A DNA stretch of 64,000 nucleotides, from assembly GCF_016892765.1 (NCBI RefSeq), contig NZ_JAFEMD010000031.1, positions 1-64,000 of the forward strand, given 5' to 3'. Within the stretch, counting starts at the first letter, position 1; each line of letters starts with the position of its first letter. The stretch is from Microvirga arvi (GTDB lineage: Bacteria > Pseudomonadota > Alphaproteobacteria > Rhizobiales > Beijerinckiaceae). The notes under the pieces are model-generated. The model saw only the letters and a program-made list of their open reading frames with translations, was not told the DNA's origin and ran no database searches. A program made the position numbers and the translations under genes. Positions 35,530 through 47,020 of this stretch are shown piece after piece.

Positions 35530-37749
35530 ATGCGGTTCGACACTCCCGCCACGACCAATCCGATTGATCAGCTCAAGGTTGTCGGCCAACCCACCGACCG
35601 GATCGACGGACGGTACAAGACGACCGGCACGGCAGCCTACGCCTATGAGCGGCACGACGTTGTGCCAGAGCAGGCTTATGGCTTCGTGCTGGGCTCCGCG
35701 ATCGCCAAAGGCCGTATCGCTGCCATGCACGTGGAAGATGCTAAGACGGCGCCAGGCGTTCTGGCGATCGTCACGACGCTCGACATGCCCCGACTGGAGC
35801 GCGGCATGATGAATGCCGCCTACCTGTTCGGCGGACCGATCATTCAGCATTACCACCAAGCGATCGCTGTGGTGGTGGCGGAGACCTTCGAGCAGGCCCG
35901 GGCTGCGGCCTACCTGATCCGCGTCGATTACCAGTCCGAGGCGGGAAAGTTCGACCTCGCCGCTGAGGCGCCGAACGCCACGCTCATTGGGGACGATAGC
36001 GGCGAGGGCAGCAGCGGGCCCCCTGAGGTTCGCGTCGGTGACTTCGAGGGTGCGTTCGCGGCGGCGGCGGTGAAGCTGGACGAGAGCTACACGACACCCG
36101 ATGAGAGCCACGCCATGATGGAGCCGCACGCCACGATCGCGGCATGGGATGGCGATCGGCTGACCCTCTGGACGTCGAACCAGATGATCGCCTGGGGCAA
36201 ACGCAGCATTGCCAAGATCCTGGGCATCCCGGCGCAGAACGTTCGGCTCGACTCGCCCTATATCGGCGGTGGTTTCGGAGCGAAGCTGTTCATCCGGGCT
36301 GATGCCGTGCTGGCAGCGCTCGCTGCCAAAGCAGCGCACAGGCCGGTCAAGCTGGCACTCACTCGCCCGCTCATCGCAAACAATACCACCCATCGGCCTG
36401 CCACAATCCAGCGCATCCGCATCGGGGCGAACCGTGATGGTACGATCACGGCCATCGCGCACGAGAGCACCTCCGGCAATCTGGCTGAAGGCAAGCCCGA
36501 AACGGCTGTGTCACAAACGAGGCTCCTCTACGCAGGCGCAAACCGCCTGATGGCCATGCGGCTCACTCCCCTCGACCTTCCGGAAGGCAACGCGATGCGC
36601 GCGCCGGGCGAGGCACCCGGCATGATGGCGCTCGAGGTCGCCATGGACGAGATGGCGGAGAAGCTCGGCCTGGATCCGGTTGAGTTTCGGATCCTGAACG
36701 ACACCCAAGTCGACCCAGAAAAGCTTGACCGCCGCTTCTCCCATCGCGATCTTGTCGGATGTCTTCGACTTGGCGCCGAGCGCTTCGGTTGGGATAAGCG
36801 CAGTCCCCGGCCTGCACAGGTGCGAGACGGACGCTGGCTCATCGGAGCGGGTGTGGCAGCGGGCTTCCGCAACAACCTCCTGACGAAGTCTGGGGCGCGG
36901 GTCCGGCTCGACCGTCAGGGCGTGGTCACCGTTGAAACCGACATGACCGATATCGGAACGGGCTCCTACACCATCATTGCCCAGACTGCGGCCGAAATGA
37001 TGGGGGTCACCTTGGACAAGGTGGTCGTTCGGCTTGGCGACTCCGCCTTCCCAGCCTCCGCCGGGTCCGGCGGACAATGGGGCGCGAACAACGCGACGGC
37101 CGGCGTCTATGCAGCCTGCGTCAAGTTGCGTGAAGCCGTTGCTCAGCAGCTCGGCTTCAACGCCGCCGACGCCGAGTTCTCAAATGGTGACGTGCGATCG
37201 GGCAACCGCAGCGTTCCGCTTTCTCAGGCTGCCAGCGCGGGCGAGCTTGTTGCGGAAGACCTCATTGAGTACGGCGATCTCGCCAAAACGCACCAGCAAT
37301 CGACCTTCGCGGCCCACTTCGTCGAGGTCGGGGTCGACGCAGCAACAGGCGAGGTTCGGGTTCGGCGTATGCTCGCGGTGTGCGCGGCTGGGCGCATCCT
37401 CAATCCCAAATCCGCGAGGAGCCAGGTGATCGGCGCGATGACGATGGGCGTCGGTGCGGCTTTGATGGAAGAGCTGGCCGTGGACAAGCGGCGAGGTTTC
37501 TTCGTCAACCACGATCTTGCGGGCTATGAGGTGCCGGTCCATGCCGACATCCCGCATCAGGAAGTCGTCTTTCTCGACGAGGTCGATCCGATGTCCTCGC
37601 CCATGAAGGCCAAGGGCGTCGCCGAGCTCGGCATCTGCGGCGTCGGGGCAGCGGTCGCGAACGCGGTTTACAATGCCACCGGCATTCGCATCCGCGACTA
37701 TCCGCTCACGCTCGACAAGCTCATCGACCGCCTGCCTGAGGCCGTCTGA
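35530..37749 (+). CDS. paoC: Periplasmic aldehyde oxidoreductase, molybdenum cofactor subunit (PaoC/YagR)
   Basis: 739 residues, full length. Typical segments are GRYKTTGTAAYAYE near the N-terminus, SPYIGGGFGAKLFIRADA, RAPGEAPGMMALEVAMDEMA, SAGSGGQWGANNATAG and the catalytic glutamate in KGVAELGICGVGAAV near the C-terminus. The complex oxidises a range of aldehydes to acids at the molybdenum site. It starts 3 bp after paoB. A paoD-type maturation factor is not found in the next genes, so it must be elsewhere or absent. Confidence 0.92.
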   Translation: MRFDTPATTNPIDQLKVVGQPTDRIDGRYKTTGTAAYAYERHDVVPEQAYGFVLGSAIAKGRIAAMHVEDAKTAPGVLAIVTTLDMPRLERGMMNAAYLFGGPIIQHYHQAIAVVVAETFEQARAAAYLIRVDYQSEAGKFDLAAEAPNATLIGDDSGEGSSGPPEVRVGDFEGAFAAAAVKLDESYTTPDESHAMMEPHATIAAWDGDRLTLWTSNQMIAWGKRSIAKILGIPAQNVRLDSPYIGGGFGAKLFIRADAVLAALAAKAAHRPVKLALTRPLIANNTTHRPATIQRIRIGANRDGTITAIAHESTSGNLAEGKPETAVSQTRLLYAGANRLMAMRLTPLDLPEGNAMRAPGEAPGMMALEVAMDEMAEKLGLDPVEFRILNDTQVDPEKLDRRFSHRDLVGCLRLGAERFGWDKRSPRPAQVRDGRWLIGAGVAAGFRNNLLTKSGARVRLDRQGVVTVETDMTDIGTGSYTIIAQTAAEMMGVTLDKVVVRLGDSAFPASAGSGGQWGANNATAGVYAACVKLREAVAQQLGFNAADAEFSNGDVRSGNRSVPLSQAASAGELVAEDLIEYGDLAKTHQQSTFAAHFVEVGVDAATGEVRVRRMLAVCAAGRILNPKSARSQVIGAMTMGVGAALMEELAVDKRRGFFVNHDLAGYEVPVHADIPHQEVVFLDEVDPMSSPMKAKGVAELGICGVGAAVANAVYNATGIRIRDYPLTLDKLIDRLPEAV

Positions 37750-37784
37750 GACGCCTCACACGACTTGTGGGAGTGGGCTTGATG

Positions 37785-38141
37785 TTAGTTCGCCTCGTCG
37801 GCCTTGCGCCTGACTTGCCCGACCCGGTTCAACACCTCACGCGGGATGCCGTAGTCCTTCACCACAGCGTCCCAGTTCCGGAGACCGCATAGCTCCCGCT
37901 GGATCATGAAGGCCCAGACGAGGTCGGCTGCCCTGTCCAGTAAGGCACGGCGACGATGCTCCCTGTCCGGCGTGTGCGCTTCGGCATCGAAGGCTCGCAA
38001 CGCCCTGAGAACCTGCTCGACCTGGCCGCTCAAAGTGCCAAGCGTATGCGCTTTTTGCTCCCGCAACTCGTGATCAAGCACGTTCCAGCCGGTCTCCGGC
38101 TGAAGGCCGGTCGACAAGCTCTGAGGAATGCGAACTGCCAT
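37785..38141 (-). CDS. DUF6665-family protein
   Basis: 118 residues from ATG 38141 (GGAG seven bases upstream). The signature is LDHELREQKAHTLG, VEQVLRALRAFDAEA, DRAADLVWAFMIQRELCGL and DAVVKDYGIPREVLNRVGQ. Predicted all-helical and cytoplasmic. The function of the family is unknown. It converges on paoC with a 35-bp gap. Confidence 0.8.
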   Translation of the reverse strand: MAVRIPQSLSTGLQPETGWNVLDHELREQKAHTLGTLSGQVEQVLRALRAFDAEAHTPDREHRRRALLDRAADLVWAFMIQRELCGLRNWDAVVKDYGIPREVLNRVGQVRRKADEAN

Positions 38142-38238
38142 CTCAGGTCTCCGCAACATGACTATGTGAGGAAGATGGTATTGCAGCCCTCATGGGTGAA
38201 CGCGACACCCTGGCGCAAGTCCACACCGGCGACGCCTG

Positions 38239-39630
38239 TCATGCCGCGATGTGAACAAGGAGGCCTTGATGCCTGCCCCGGAGCTGGACTTGGCGCGATG
38301 ACTGGAACCTCGTGAGCCACTCCGGATCTCCCGCTGCCCGGATGCAATCCGCTGAGGCGATGATCGAGCCGCCAATCTCGCGCGTCGCCTCCTCAAGTCG
38401 GCTCGCCACGTTCACGACGTCCCCGACGACCGTAAACTCGACGCGCTCCCTGCCGCCGAGATTGCCCACCGTCACCGGACCGCAATGGAGGCCAATCGAG
38501 ACGTGCAGCGGATCTGCGCCGCGGTCAGACCTCTTCCGATTCCAGCGCTCAATCTCCTGTTGGAGTTCGAATGCACAGGCGAGTGCGCGGGCCGGCGCGT
38601 CTGATCGCAGGTCGATGGAGCCGAACGTCGCCATGAAGCCGTCGCCCAGGTACTTGTCGAGCGTGCCGCCATGCTTGAAGACGATGGTGCAACTCCGCTC
38701 CTGGAAGCTGCGCAGCAAGGCGAACGTTCGCTCGGGCGAGAGGGTTTCGGTGAGTTTGGTGAAGCCGACGATGTCTGCAAACAGGACCGCCACCGTCCTT
38801 GTCGCCGGCTCTCCGAATGCCGTCCTGCCGCGCCTGGTGAGCGCCTCGGCCACGTCCGGAGAGACATAGCGCGCGAGATCCGCGCGCACGACCTCGGTCT
38901 CAACCTGGTTCAACAGGGTCCGCCGGCTGCGCCAGACGGCGAGTGTGATGAGCAGGGTGAACAGGGAGGTTGCAACAAGCTGGGTATACCATGCCGTCAA
39001 GCCGACAAAGGCAGGCTTGAAGGAGAGATCCAGGATTGCGGCTGACGTCAGTGCTCCTTCCGCAACAGCATCGTTGAACCGCAGCGTGTCCGGCTGGGAG
39101 TAGATCGTGAAGACGCCGATTGACCAGATGCCCAGGATCGACACACCCGTCCAGAGCACCCTTCTTGGAGAGTAGGTGAGAGCGGCCTCTGCGAGGAGAA
39201 GGAGAACGTAGAGGAATTCCTGGCCGCGCAGGCGGGTCTGGATGGGCCATTCATTGCCGAGGCTGGCTGGCGGAGGAACCAAGATCGCCGCTGACACCAG
39301 CGCGACATCAAGGACGATAAAGCCAAGCTTAATCGCCTCGCCGTGAGGATGGTGCCGCAACCGGTACGGGACATAGCCGAGAATGAAGAACCCGAGGGCG
39401 TAAGCTCCGTAATAGAGATCGCGTGGCCATGGCACGAGCCAGATGAGCCAGACAGCCACGACGATGATCGCCGTCAGCCGAGCATAGAACGCGAACTGGA
39501 GGCCCTCAAGTTCCGCCTGCCGAATGCTCGCCTGTAGATGATCCTGTGAGTTTCCAGATGACCAAAGCGATCGAAGAGTCTGCAAGGTTCTGGACACAAA
39601 GCCGATAATTCGGTTCGCCACATCAGGCAT
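38239..39630 (-). CDS. Multi-pass membrane class III adenylate/guanylate cyclase
   Basis: 463 residues from ATG 39630 (an upstream in-frame ATG at 39699 is possible). Several hydrophobic helices (for example LTAIIVVAVWLIWLV, YGAYALGFFILGYVPY, LYVLLLLAEAALTY and LVATSLFTLLITLAVW) are followed by a coiled linker and the cyclase domain: VAVLFADIVGFTKLTE with metal aspartates, LDKYLGDGFMATFG, VSIGLHCGPVTVGNLG and VVGDVVNVASRLEEA. It differs from the Cache-HAMP cyclase at 21521-23653 in input domain, so it senses another signal. Confidence 0.88.
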   Translation of the reverse strand: MPDVANRIIGFVSRTLQTLRSLWSSGNSQDHLQASIRQAELEGLQFAFYARLTAIIVVAVWLIWLVPWPRDLYYGAYALGFFILGYVPYRLRHHPHGEAIKLGFIVLDVALVSAAILVPPPASLGNEWPIQTRLRGQEFLYVLLLLAEAALTYSPRRVLWTGVSILGIWSIGVFTIYSQPDTLRFNDAVAEGALTSAAILDLSFKPAFVGLTAWYTQLVATSLFTLLITLAVWRSRRTLLNQVETEVVRADLARYVSPDVAEALTRRGRTAFGEPATRTVAVLFADIVGFTKLTETLSPERTFALLRSFQERSCTIVFKHGGTLDKYLGDGFMATFGSIDLRSDAPARALACAFELQQEIERWNRKRSDRGADPLHVSIGLHCGPVTVGNLGGRERVEFTVVGDVVNVASRLEEATREIGGSIIASADCIRAAGDPEWLTRFQSSRQVQLRGRHQGLLVHIAA

Positions 39631-39770
39631 ATGCTCGCTCTGCTCATCACAAAGGTTCTGGGTCCTGAACCTAATAGCATTCCAACGAGAGCCTTGCACG
39701 CTGCGAGCGGAAACAGCGATGGGGAGGCTTCAAGGCAGGGCTTGGATCGATAATCCTGAGCACTCTCTTT

Positions 39771-40817
39771 TCAGTCTCTGTTCCTTGTCTTGGTGGACCT
39801 TCCCCAAAACTGAATGGCATCGCCTATCCACCCTTCGGCGTTCGTGCCGATACCGAGCCCGAAGCCGTGACCGAGATCTTTGTACTTCCGGTATTCTACC
39901 TCCGTGCCGGCCTTGCGCAGTGCCGCAACCCGCCTTTCCATCGCAGAGGGAGGGGCTATCCCATCCTGCTCGCCCACGGCCACGAAAGTAGGAGGTTCAT
40001 TGTCGGAGAAGTCTGAATGGCCCGTGTAGGCCATCACGACAGTGGACGGCTTCGGCAGGTTCTTGCCTCCATATCGGGCGACGCCGTGCGAGCCGATTGA
40101 CGCTGCCATTCTGGCGCCCGCGGAACTGCCCCATAGGGAATACTCTTGAGTACTGACCCCGAGAGTGCCGACATTCTCGAAGATGTAGGAGATGGCCGCA
40201 GCCAGATCCTGGGTGGCGACTGCTCCGCCTTGTCCCACCCGGTATTTCAGGACGAAAGCATTGTATCCCTTGCTGCTGATCTCGGCTGCATAGGGAAAAC
40301 CTTCGTGGACGGAGCCGACATAGGAGAACCCGCCCCCGGGCGAAACGACCGCGAAGGGTGCTCCCGGCCTGCCGCGGAAGAAGAACAACCCGGTATGCTC
40401 CTTCGTCGGATCAGCCCGCTTCTGCGCTTCTGTGTAGATGTCGTAGAAGACGGTTATGCCCTTGCCGACGTCATCGATCATGCGGTTTAACGATCCCACG
40501 ACGGTCTCGGGACGGACCTGCGTGTGGTACGGCAGGAGCGAGCCGATGTCGGCCAGCGGCATGTTCTCGTCATAGGGACGGTCATCCCAGGGCAATATCC
40601 GCCGACCGAACCCCGTGAACGCCGGATGGTTCAGGATGTCCCGGATCGTGCTGTTGGCGGACAGGGGAACCGCCTTGGCTCCGCCGGTCGTCTGCTCTCT
40701 GCTCTCGCCGGGCCTGTCACGTGCCAAGGCGGCCTCGCTCGCTTTCGCCGCCGAGCAGGTCGACAGCAGGAACAGGGACAGCGCCATGGCAGCGGACGGC
40801 AATGCGAGAATGCCCAT
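39771..40817 (-). CDS. Secreted alpha/beta hydrolase (esterase-like)
   Basis: 348 residues with an N-terminal hydrophobic signal (MALSLFLLSTCSAAKA; the Cys could be a lipobox). The catalytic domain has the oxyanion region VVSPGGGFSYVG, nucleophile in LWGSSAGARMAAS, acid in AVGEQDGIAPP and histidine in DLGHGFGLG. It resembles BD-FAE/acetyl-esterase-type hydrolases. It starts 7 bp after the DUF4405 gene, the last member of that operon. Substrate unknown. Confidence 0.82.
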   Translation of the reverse strand: MGILALPSAAMALSLFLLSTCSAAKASEAALARDRPGESREQTTGGAKAVPLSANSTIRDILNHPAFTGFGRRILPWDDRPYDENMPLADIGSLLPYHTQVRPETVVGSLNRMIDDVGKGITVFYDIYTEAQKRADPTKEHTGLFFFRGRPGAPFAVVSPGGGFSYVGSVHEGFPYAAEISSKGYNAFVLKYRVGQGGAVATQDLAAAISYIFENVGTLGVSTQEYSLWGSSAGARMAASIGSHGVARYGGKNLPKPSTVVMAYTGHSDFSDNEPPTFVAVGEQDGIAPPSAMERRVAALRKAGTEVEYRKYKDLGHGFGLGIGTNAEGWIGDAIQFWGRSTKTRNRD

Positions 40818-40824
40818 TTACGAA

Positions 40825-41589
40825 TTACCTAATAGCTTGTTGATCATTGAACGCCGTCGGACGGTCGGAATGCGTGGCCGTCTTCTGCCCTCGCGGGATC
40901 TCCGTCCTCCGACCGATCAATGAGTTCATAGCCCTCCGATGCTGCATCCATTTCATCGCGTAGTAAGTCAGAGTCATGTAGAGCCCCGCGATCGCCGCAA
41001 AGTGGACGAAGAAGCCTGCCACCGACTCCTCGAAATTCCACCAGTCGAGCGTGACCTGCATGGTGAGCTTGGTGCCGAGGCGCAGCTCGAACGAACTCCA
41101 GATGCCATGGATCGCAATGGCGACGGCAGCTGCCCGAAGTGCGGTAGCGCGCACGATGCTCGCCTTCGAGATGCCGAACAGGTTGCGTGACAAGCCCATT
41201 ATCATCGGCCAGCGCAGGCCCAGGTGGATGGAGACGATAATGAGGACCCAGTATGCGGCGAGGGTATGGATCTGCCGCACGGTGAAGCCGCCATAGGCCG
41301 ACATGAAGCCGGACAGCGTGTTGGAGATCAGGACGCTGGTCACGAGCAGCGACAGCATCGCGATCAACAAAAACAAGGTGATCCCGATGTTGAACAATCC
41401 ACGCCTGTGACGTCTCTCCTTGGGGATCCTGCCGTACCAGCGCCGATTGAAGATGTTGTGCACGATGACCAGCAGGAACATGCCCGTGCCAGCCAGCTCG
41501 TGGACCGTGTTGCCCAGCCACCAATAGGCAAGACCGAGCAGCAGCAGGCCGGCTGCGATCAGGTCGAACACCAGCCGCGTCAGGAACAT
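40825..41589 (-). CDS. DUF4405 membrane protein (cytochrome b-like)
   Basis: 254 residues from ATG 41589. About six transmembrane helices; the first part reads LVFDLIAAGLLLLGLAYWWL, then HELAGTGMFLLVIVHNIF, VRQIHTLAAYWVLIIVSIHL and a later FFVHFAAIAGLYMTLTYY. Paired histidines in adjacent helices (VHEL, VHNI, IHTL, SIHL) are as expected of a di-heme b-type cytochrome. It follows the cytochrome P460 gene by 25 bp and would pass electrons across the membrane to it or to the FMN-binding protein (inference). Confidence 0.8.
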   Translation of the reverse strand: MFLTRLVFDLIAAGLLLLGLAYWWLGNTVHELAGTGMFLLVIVHNIFNRRWYGRIPKERRHRRGLFNIGITLFLLIAMLSLLVTSVLISNTLSGFMSAYGGFTVRQIHTLAAYWVLIIVSIHLGLRWPMIMGLSRNLFGISKASIVRATALRAAAVAIAIHGIWSSFELRLGTKLTMQVTLDWWNFEESVAGFFVHFAAIAGLYMTLTYYAMKWMQHRRAMNSLIGRRTEIPRGQKTATHSDRPTAFNDQQAIR

Positions 41590-41614
41590 GGAGCTCAAGA
41601 TCTGCCTCCCGGGT

Positions 41615-42097
41615 TCATTCGATCGGCGTGCCGTTGAATCGGGGGATGCGGTATCCCGTATACAGGTACTCACTTCCCGACTGGCTCTGGTGGCAGGACT
41701 GACAGCGGGCGGTGTTCTCGCTCATGTTGATGATCCTGTCGGGCTTGAACCATTGGAACTGCGAGTCGCCGGTTTTGCGAGCGGCTTCGTAATCACCGCC
41801 CCATCCGTCGCCCTTCTCCATGACGAAGTACCGGAAGACTTCGCCCTCGCGGTAGTCGACCAGCACGAAGTGCGTGCCTGACGGGACCGGCTGGCCCTTT
41901 TTGACGGCCTCGATAGCCTCCGGCGTGGTCATGATGTGTTCCGTCACGTTGCCGCGCCGGACAGTCGTGTAGTGCACCAGCTTCTCAAGGGTCGGAAACG
42001 TCACGCGATTGCTCTCGGCAAGCGCCTGCCAGCCGACAAGCATGACGGCGGCAGACGCCAGGGCAATCAAGGGAAAGCGCAATCTCGGGGACTTCAC
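41615..42097 (-). CDS. Cytochrome P460-family periplasmic protein
   Basis: 160 residues. A Sec signal peptide (LIALASAAVMLVGWQALAE) leads to the P460 region TEHIMTTPEAIEAVKKGQ and GWGGDYEAARKTGD. The heme-c motif is CQSCH, followed by HQSQSGSEYLYTGYRIP. The family includes hydroxylamine-oxidising cytochromes and related electron carriers. It sits between an aldo/keto reductase and the DUF4405 cytochrome-like gene, a plausible redox relay. No ammonia-oxidation genes are near, so a hydroxylamine role is not claimed. Confidence 0.85.
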   Translation of the reverse strand: MKSPRLRFPLIALASAAVMLVGWQALAESNRVTFPTLEKLVHYTTVRRGNVTEHIMTTPEAIEAVKKGQPVPSGTHFVLVDYREGEVFRYFVMEKGDGWGGDYEAARKTGDSQFQWFKPDRIINMSENTARCQSCHQSQSGSEYLYTGYRIPRFNGTPIE

Positions 42098-42192
42098 AAG
42101 GAATCTCGCACCAGTTGGGCATCAGAGCAGTTTGGAACGAGCGCAGCGTCCTTGCTGCGCCCCTTCACGGGATGTTGTCATCGTCGGGGGGA

Positions 42193-43374
<1,182 letters not shown>

Positions 43375-43466
43375 GAATTGCTCCATTGAATGTCACCCTG
43401 TCCATAGGGAGGTGGCTTGCTTCGAACCTAATCACGGAGACTGCGATCGATTAGACGGGGAATGCC

Positions 43467-43494
43467 GCATGAGCCTATGAACATCTTTCATGAA
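43467..43494 (+). promoter_or_regulatory. Operator A, LysR-type, upstream of the exported aldo/keto reductase
   Basis: 28 bp with blocks GCATGA, TATGAA and CTTTCATGAA, identical in 23 of 28 positions to operator B at 45956-45983. It contains the inverted repeat ATGAA-N5-TTCAT (43478-43492). It lies 93 bp upstream of the ATG of the operon 43374-39771, which reads on the minus strand. Confidence 0.7.
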
Positions 43495-43519
43495 CTGCCT
43501 GGTGGGCATTCATGCTGGA

Positions 43520-43954
43520 TCATCGCGACGCCTGTTCTCTGATTTGCCGGATCGCGGCATCGAAGCCCTCAGGCGTTCCACTGGACCCTGCGAGTTTGCC
43601 GACGTTCACCTGATCGATGGGTTTCCCCACTACAATCTTCGGCACAGCCGCCGCAAAACGGCGCTGCAATTCAAGCGAGCGAGGGACAGTCGCGTGTGGG
43701 GTAACTTCCACTGAAGTTATCACCCCATTGGCCAAGGTTGCTTTGACTGTGATGAACGATGGTTGGCCTCCGTACTGTCCGGTTGCCGTGTAAACGCCAT
43801 CCGCATAGCGATTTCGGGGAGATGGTGCTGGAGGCGTGCCCATACGGGGCGTTGGTGCAAGCTCTTGTGCACTCGGTCCGGAGGTCAAGTCTCCCGTCAG
43901 CATCAGAGCCGCCGGAATTATTACTATCTGTCTCATCCTTCTTGCCATCGTCAT
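43520..43954 (-). CDS. Exported FMN-binding domain protein
   Basis: 144 residues from ATG 43954 with a signal peptide (IVIIPAALMLTGDLTSGPSAQ). The FMN-binding domain reads YADGVYTATGQYGGQPSF, VKATLANGVITSVEVTPHA and ends KLAGSSGTPEGFDAAI, whose SGT is the region where FMN is linked to threonine in the family. It starts 16 bp after ApbE, the transferase that attaches FMN. It would act as a periplasmic one-electron carrier. Confidence 0.82.
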   Translation of the reverse strand: MTMARRMRQIVIIPAALMLTGDLTSGPSAQELAPTPRMGTPPAPSPRNRYADGVYTATGQYGGQPSFITVKATLANGVITSVEVTPHATVPRSLELQRRFAAAVPKIVVGKPIDQVNVGKLAGSSGTPEGFDAAIRQIREQASR

Positions 43955-43970
43955 GTCGCTGTCCTTCCGT

Positions 43971-44839
43971 TCATGTGAAGAGTTCACCGTCGAAGTCGGC
44001 GGAGGCTTCGGCATGGCCGTCGGCGAGCATCCGGACCCAGGAGAACTGGAACGCGTGAGCCAGGCGCTCTGCCGGGACGAAGAAGAGGGCGGTCGCCAGT
44101 CCGTCGGCCGTCGCCGCGTCGTCCGCGACGACACAGGTCGAGACCACGTCGTCTGTCGGCATGCCAGTGCGCCCATCAATCACGTGATGCAGTCTGTCAC
44201 CCCAGGCGCGCCGGTTCACGGCCGAGGCGCACAGGGCGCGATCCTTCAGGTGTGCCACGCCGATGGCGAGACCGGCATTGAAGGGATGCTCCAGCCCGAT
44301 CCGTAGGGCATCGTCGCCTGCATGGAGCAGGTCTCCGCTGCCGTCGACGAGGAAGCTCGTGAAGCCTTCGTCGCGCAGGATGTCGGCGATGATGTCGACG
44401 AGGTATCCTTTGCCGGCCGCACCGACGTCGATCACGAGCGGACGTTGGGTGAGGAGTGACGAGCCTTCGCGTCGAACATCAGTCGACCAACGCGGCCTTG
44501 CAAGAGAATGATTGCGAATCCCGGCAACATCGGGCGTCAACGAGTAGGTTTGGTCATAGCCGAGCAATTCCAGATCACGCCCACCAGCGGATCGACCGCA
44601 CCCTCGGTGCAGGCATGCAGTCGATCGTAAAGATCGAAGAGCGCGACCGCCTCCTCCGGGAAGGTGACGCATCCGCCCTCGGTCAAAGACGCGATCCGCG
44701 AAACCAAAGAGTCCGGCCGGAACCGCGAATAGGTCGCGTCGAACCGCTCAAGGATCCGCCGTCGCGCCGGCATCTCCAGCGGCGATGGCGTCTCGATCTC
44801 CCAGGTGGTTCCGATGGCATTGAACGTGAAACGGAACAT
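43971..44839 (-). pseudogene. apbE: ApbE-type FAD:protein FMN transferase with a frameshift
   Basis: The N-terminus (ATG 44839) reads MFRFTFNAIGTTWEIETPSP, ERFDATYSRFRPDSLVSRIA and EGAVDPLVG. The frame is then lost near 44585 and the rest, DLELLGYDQTYSLTPD, VIDVGAAGKGYLVD, LVDGSGDLL and HHVIDGRTGMPTDDV, runs in another frame to 43971. One base deleted in a G-rich run fits. The catalytic and Mg-binding regions are otherwise intact. ApbE attaches FMN to threonine of periplasmic flavoproteins, and its target gene lies immediately downstream. Error or true pseudogene cannot be told apart. Confidence 0.82.
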
Positions 44840-44862
44840 CGCTCTTGCTTGATGTGTCTGGT

Positions 44863-45939
<1,077 letters not shown>

Positions 45940-45955
45940 CTAGCTGCTAAAACCC

Positions 45956-45983
45956 GCATGAACATATGAAGGACTTTCATGAA
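45956..45983 (+). promoter_or_regulatory. Operator B, LysR-type, in the aldo/keto reductase-LysR intergenic region
   Basis: 28 bp with the same GCATGA, TATGAA and CTTTCATGAA blocks as operator A, including CATGAA-N13-TTCATG and ATGAA-N5-TTCAT inverted repeats. Its last base is the A of the LysR ATG, so binding would also repress the regulator gene. Confidence 0.72.
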
Positions 45984-46873
45984 TGCCGCGGGACACCATC
46001 AATGACCTCCAATCCTTTCTGGCGGTCGCGAGGGAGCAGAGCTTCACGAAGGCTGCAACGAAGCTGGGGGTTTCCCAGTCGGCACTGAGCCATACAGTGC
46101 GCGGGCTCGAGGCTCAGCTCGGAGTTCGGCTTTTGACCCGCACCACCCGCAGCGTCGCGCCGACCGCGGCAGGAGAGCGCGTCCTTACGACGATGGGGCC
46201 GCTGCTCGACGAGATCGAGGCCGGGATGGCCGCCTTGAGCGAGTTCCGGGAGAAGCCTGCGGGAACCATCCGCATTACGACCGGTGAGCACGCGGCCCAC
46301 ACGGTTCTCTGGCCTGCGTTGGAGCGGCTGCTGCCGGACTACCCAGACATCAAGGTGGAACTCGATATCAACAACGCCATGACCGACATTGTGGTGGGGC
46401 GCTACGACGCTGGCGTACGGCTCGGCGAGCAGGTGGCCAAGGACATGGTCGCGGTCCGCATCGGGCCGGACGCACGCATGGCAGTCGTCGGCGCACCGTC
46501 CTACCTCGAACGTCGGCCGCGTCCGCGGACACCGGAGGATCTGACCGCCCACGATTGCATCAATCTCCGAATGCAATCCGGCGGCCTCCTAACATGGGAG
46601 TTCGAGAAGTGCGGTCGGGATGTGAAGGTGAAGGTCGATGGGCGGCTCGTGTTCAACAACACGCTCATGGCCCTGGAGGCGGCGGTGGCCGGGTACGGAC
46701 TGGCATACCTGCTCGAGGATCGGGTTCAAGCATGCCTTGCAGACGGACGGCTGGTCCAAGTTCTAGCCGATTGGTGCCCGCCGTTTTCAGGGTATCACCT
46801 GTACTACCCGAGCCGCCGGCAGCCCACGCCAGCCTTCGCCTTGCTCGTCGATGCGCTGCGTTATCGCGGTTAA
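45983..46873 (+). CDS. LysR-family transcriptional regulator
   Basis: 296 residues. The N-terminal winged helix reads LQSFLAVAREQSFTKAATKL, GVSQSALSHTVRGLEAQLG and RLLTRTTRSVAPTAAGERVL. The rest is the periplasmic-binding-like effector domain. The gene is divergent from the cytoplasmic aldo/keto reductase; operator B overlaps its own start codon and a second copy sits upstream of the exported reductase. Control of both redox operons with autoregulation is inferred. Effector unknown. Confidence 0.93.
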   Translation: MPRDTINDLQSFLAVAREQSFTKAATKLGVSQSALSHTVRGLEAQLGVRLLTRTTRSVAPTAAGERVLTTMGPLLDEIEAGMAALSEFREKPAGTIRITTGEHAAHTVLWPALERLLPDYPDIKVELDINNAMTDIVVGRYDAGVRLGEQVAKDMVAVRIGPDARMAVVGAPSYLERRPRPRTPEDLTAHDCINLRMQSGGLLTWEFEKCGRDVKVKVDGRLVFNNTLMALEAAVAGYGLAYLLEDRVQACLADGRLVQVLADWCPPFSGYHLYYPSRRQPTPAFALLVDALRYRG

Positions 46874-47020
46874 ACAGGGAATGACGTAGGACTCTGGCGC
46901 AAATGGAGGGCGGAGCCTGATCCGCTCGACGAGGAGGCGCCGGCACATGCCCTTCACCCGGTCACGATCGAGCATCGCACCTTCGGCTGTTTCCAGATCG
47001 CGATGCACCAAGGCGGAAGC

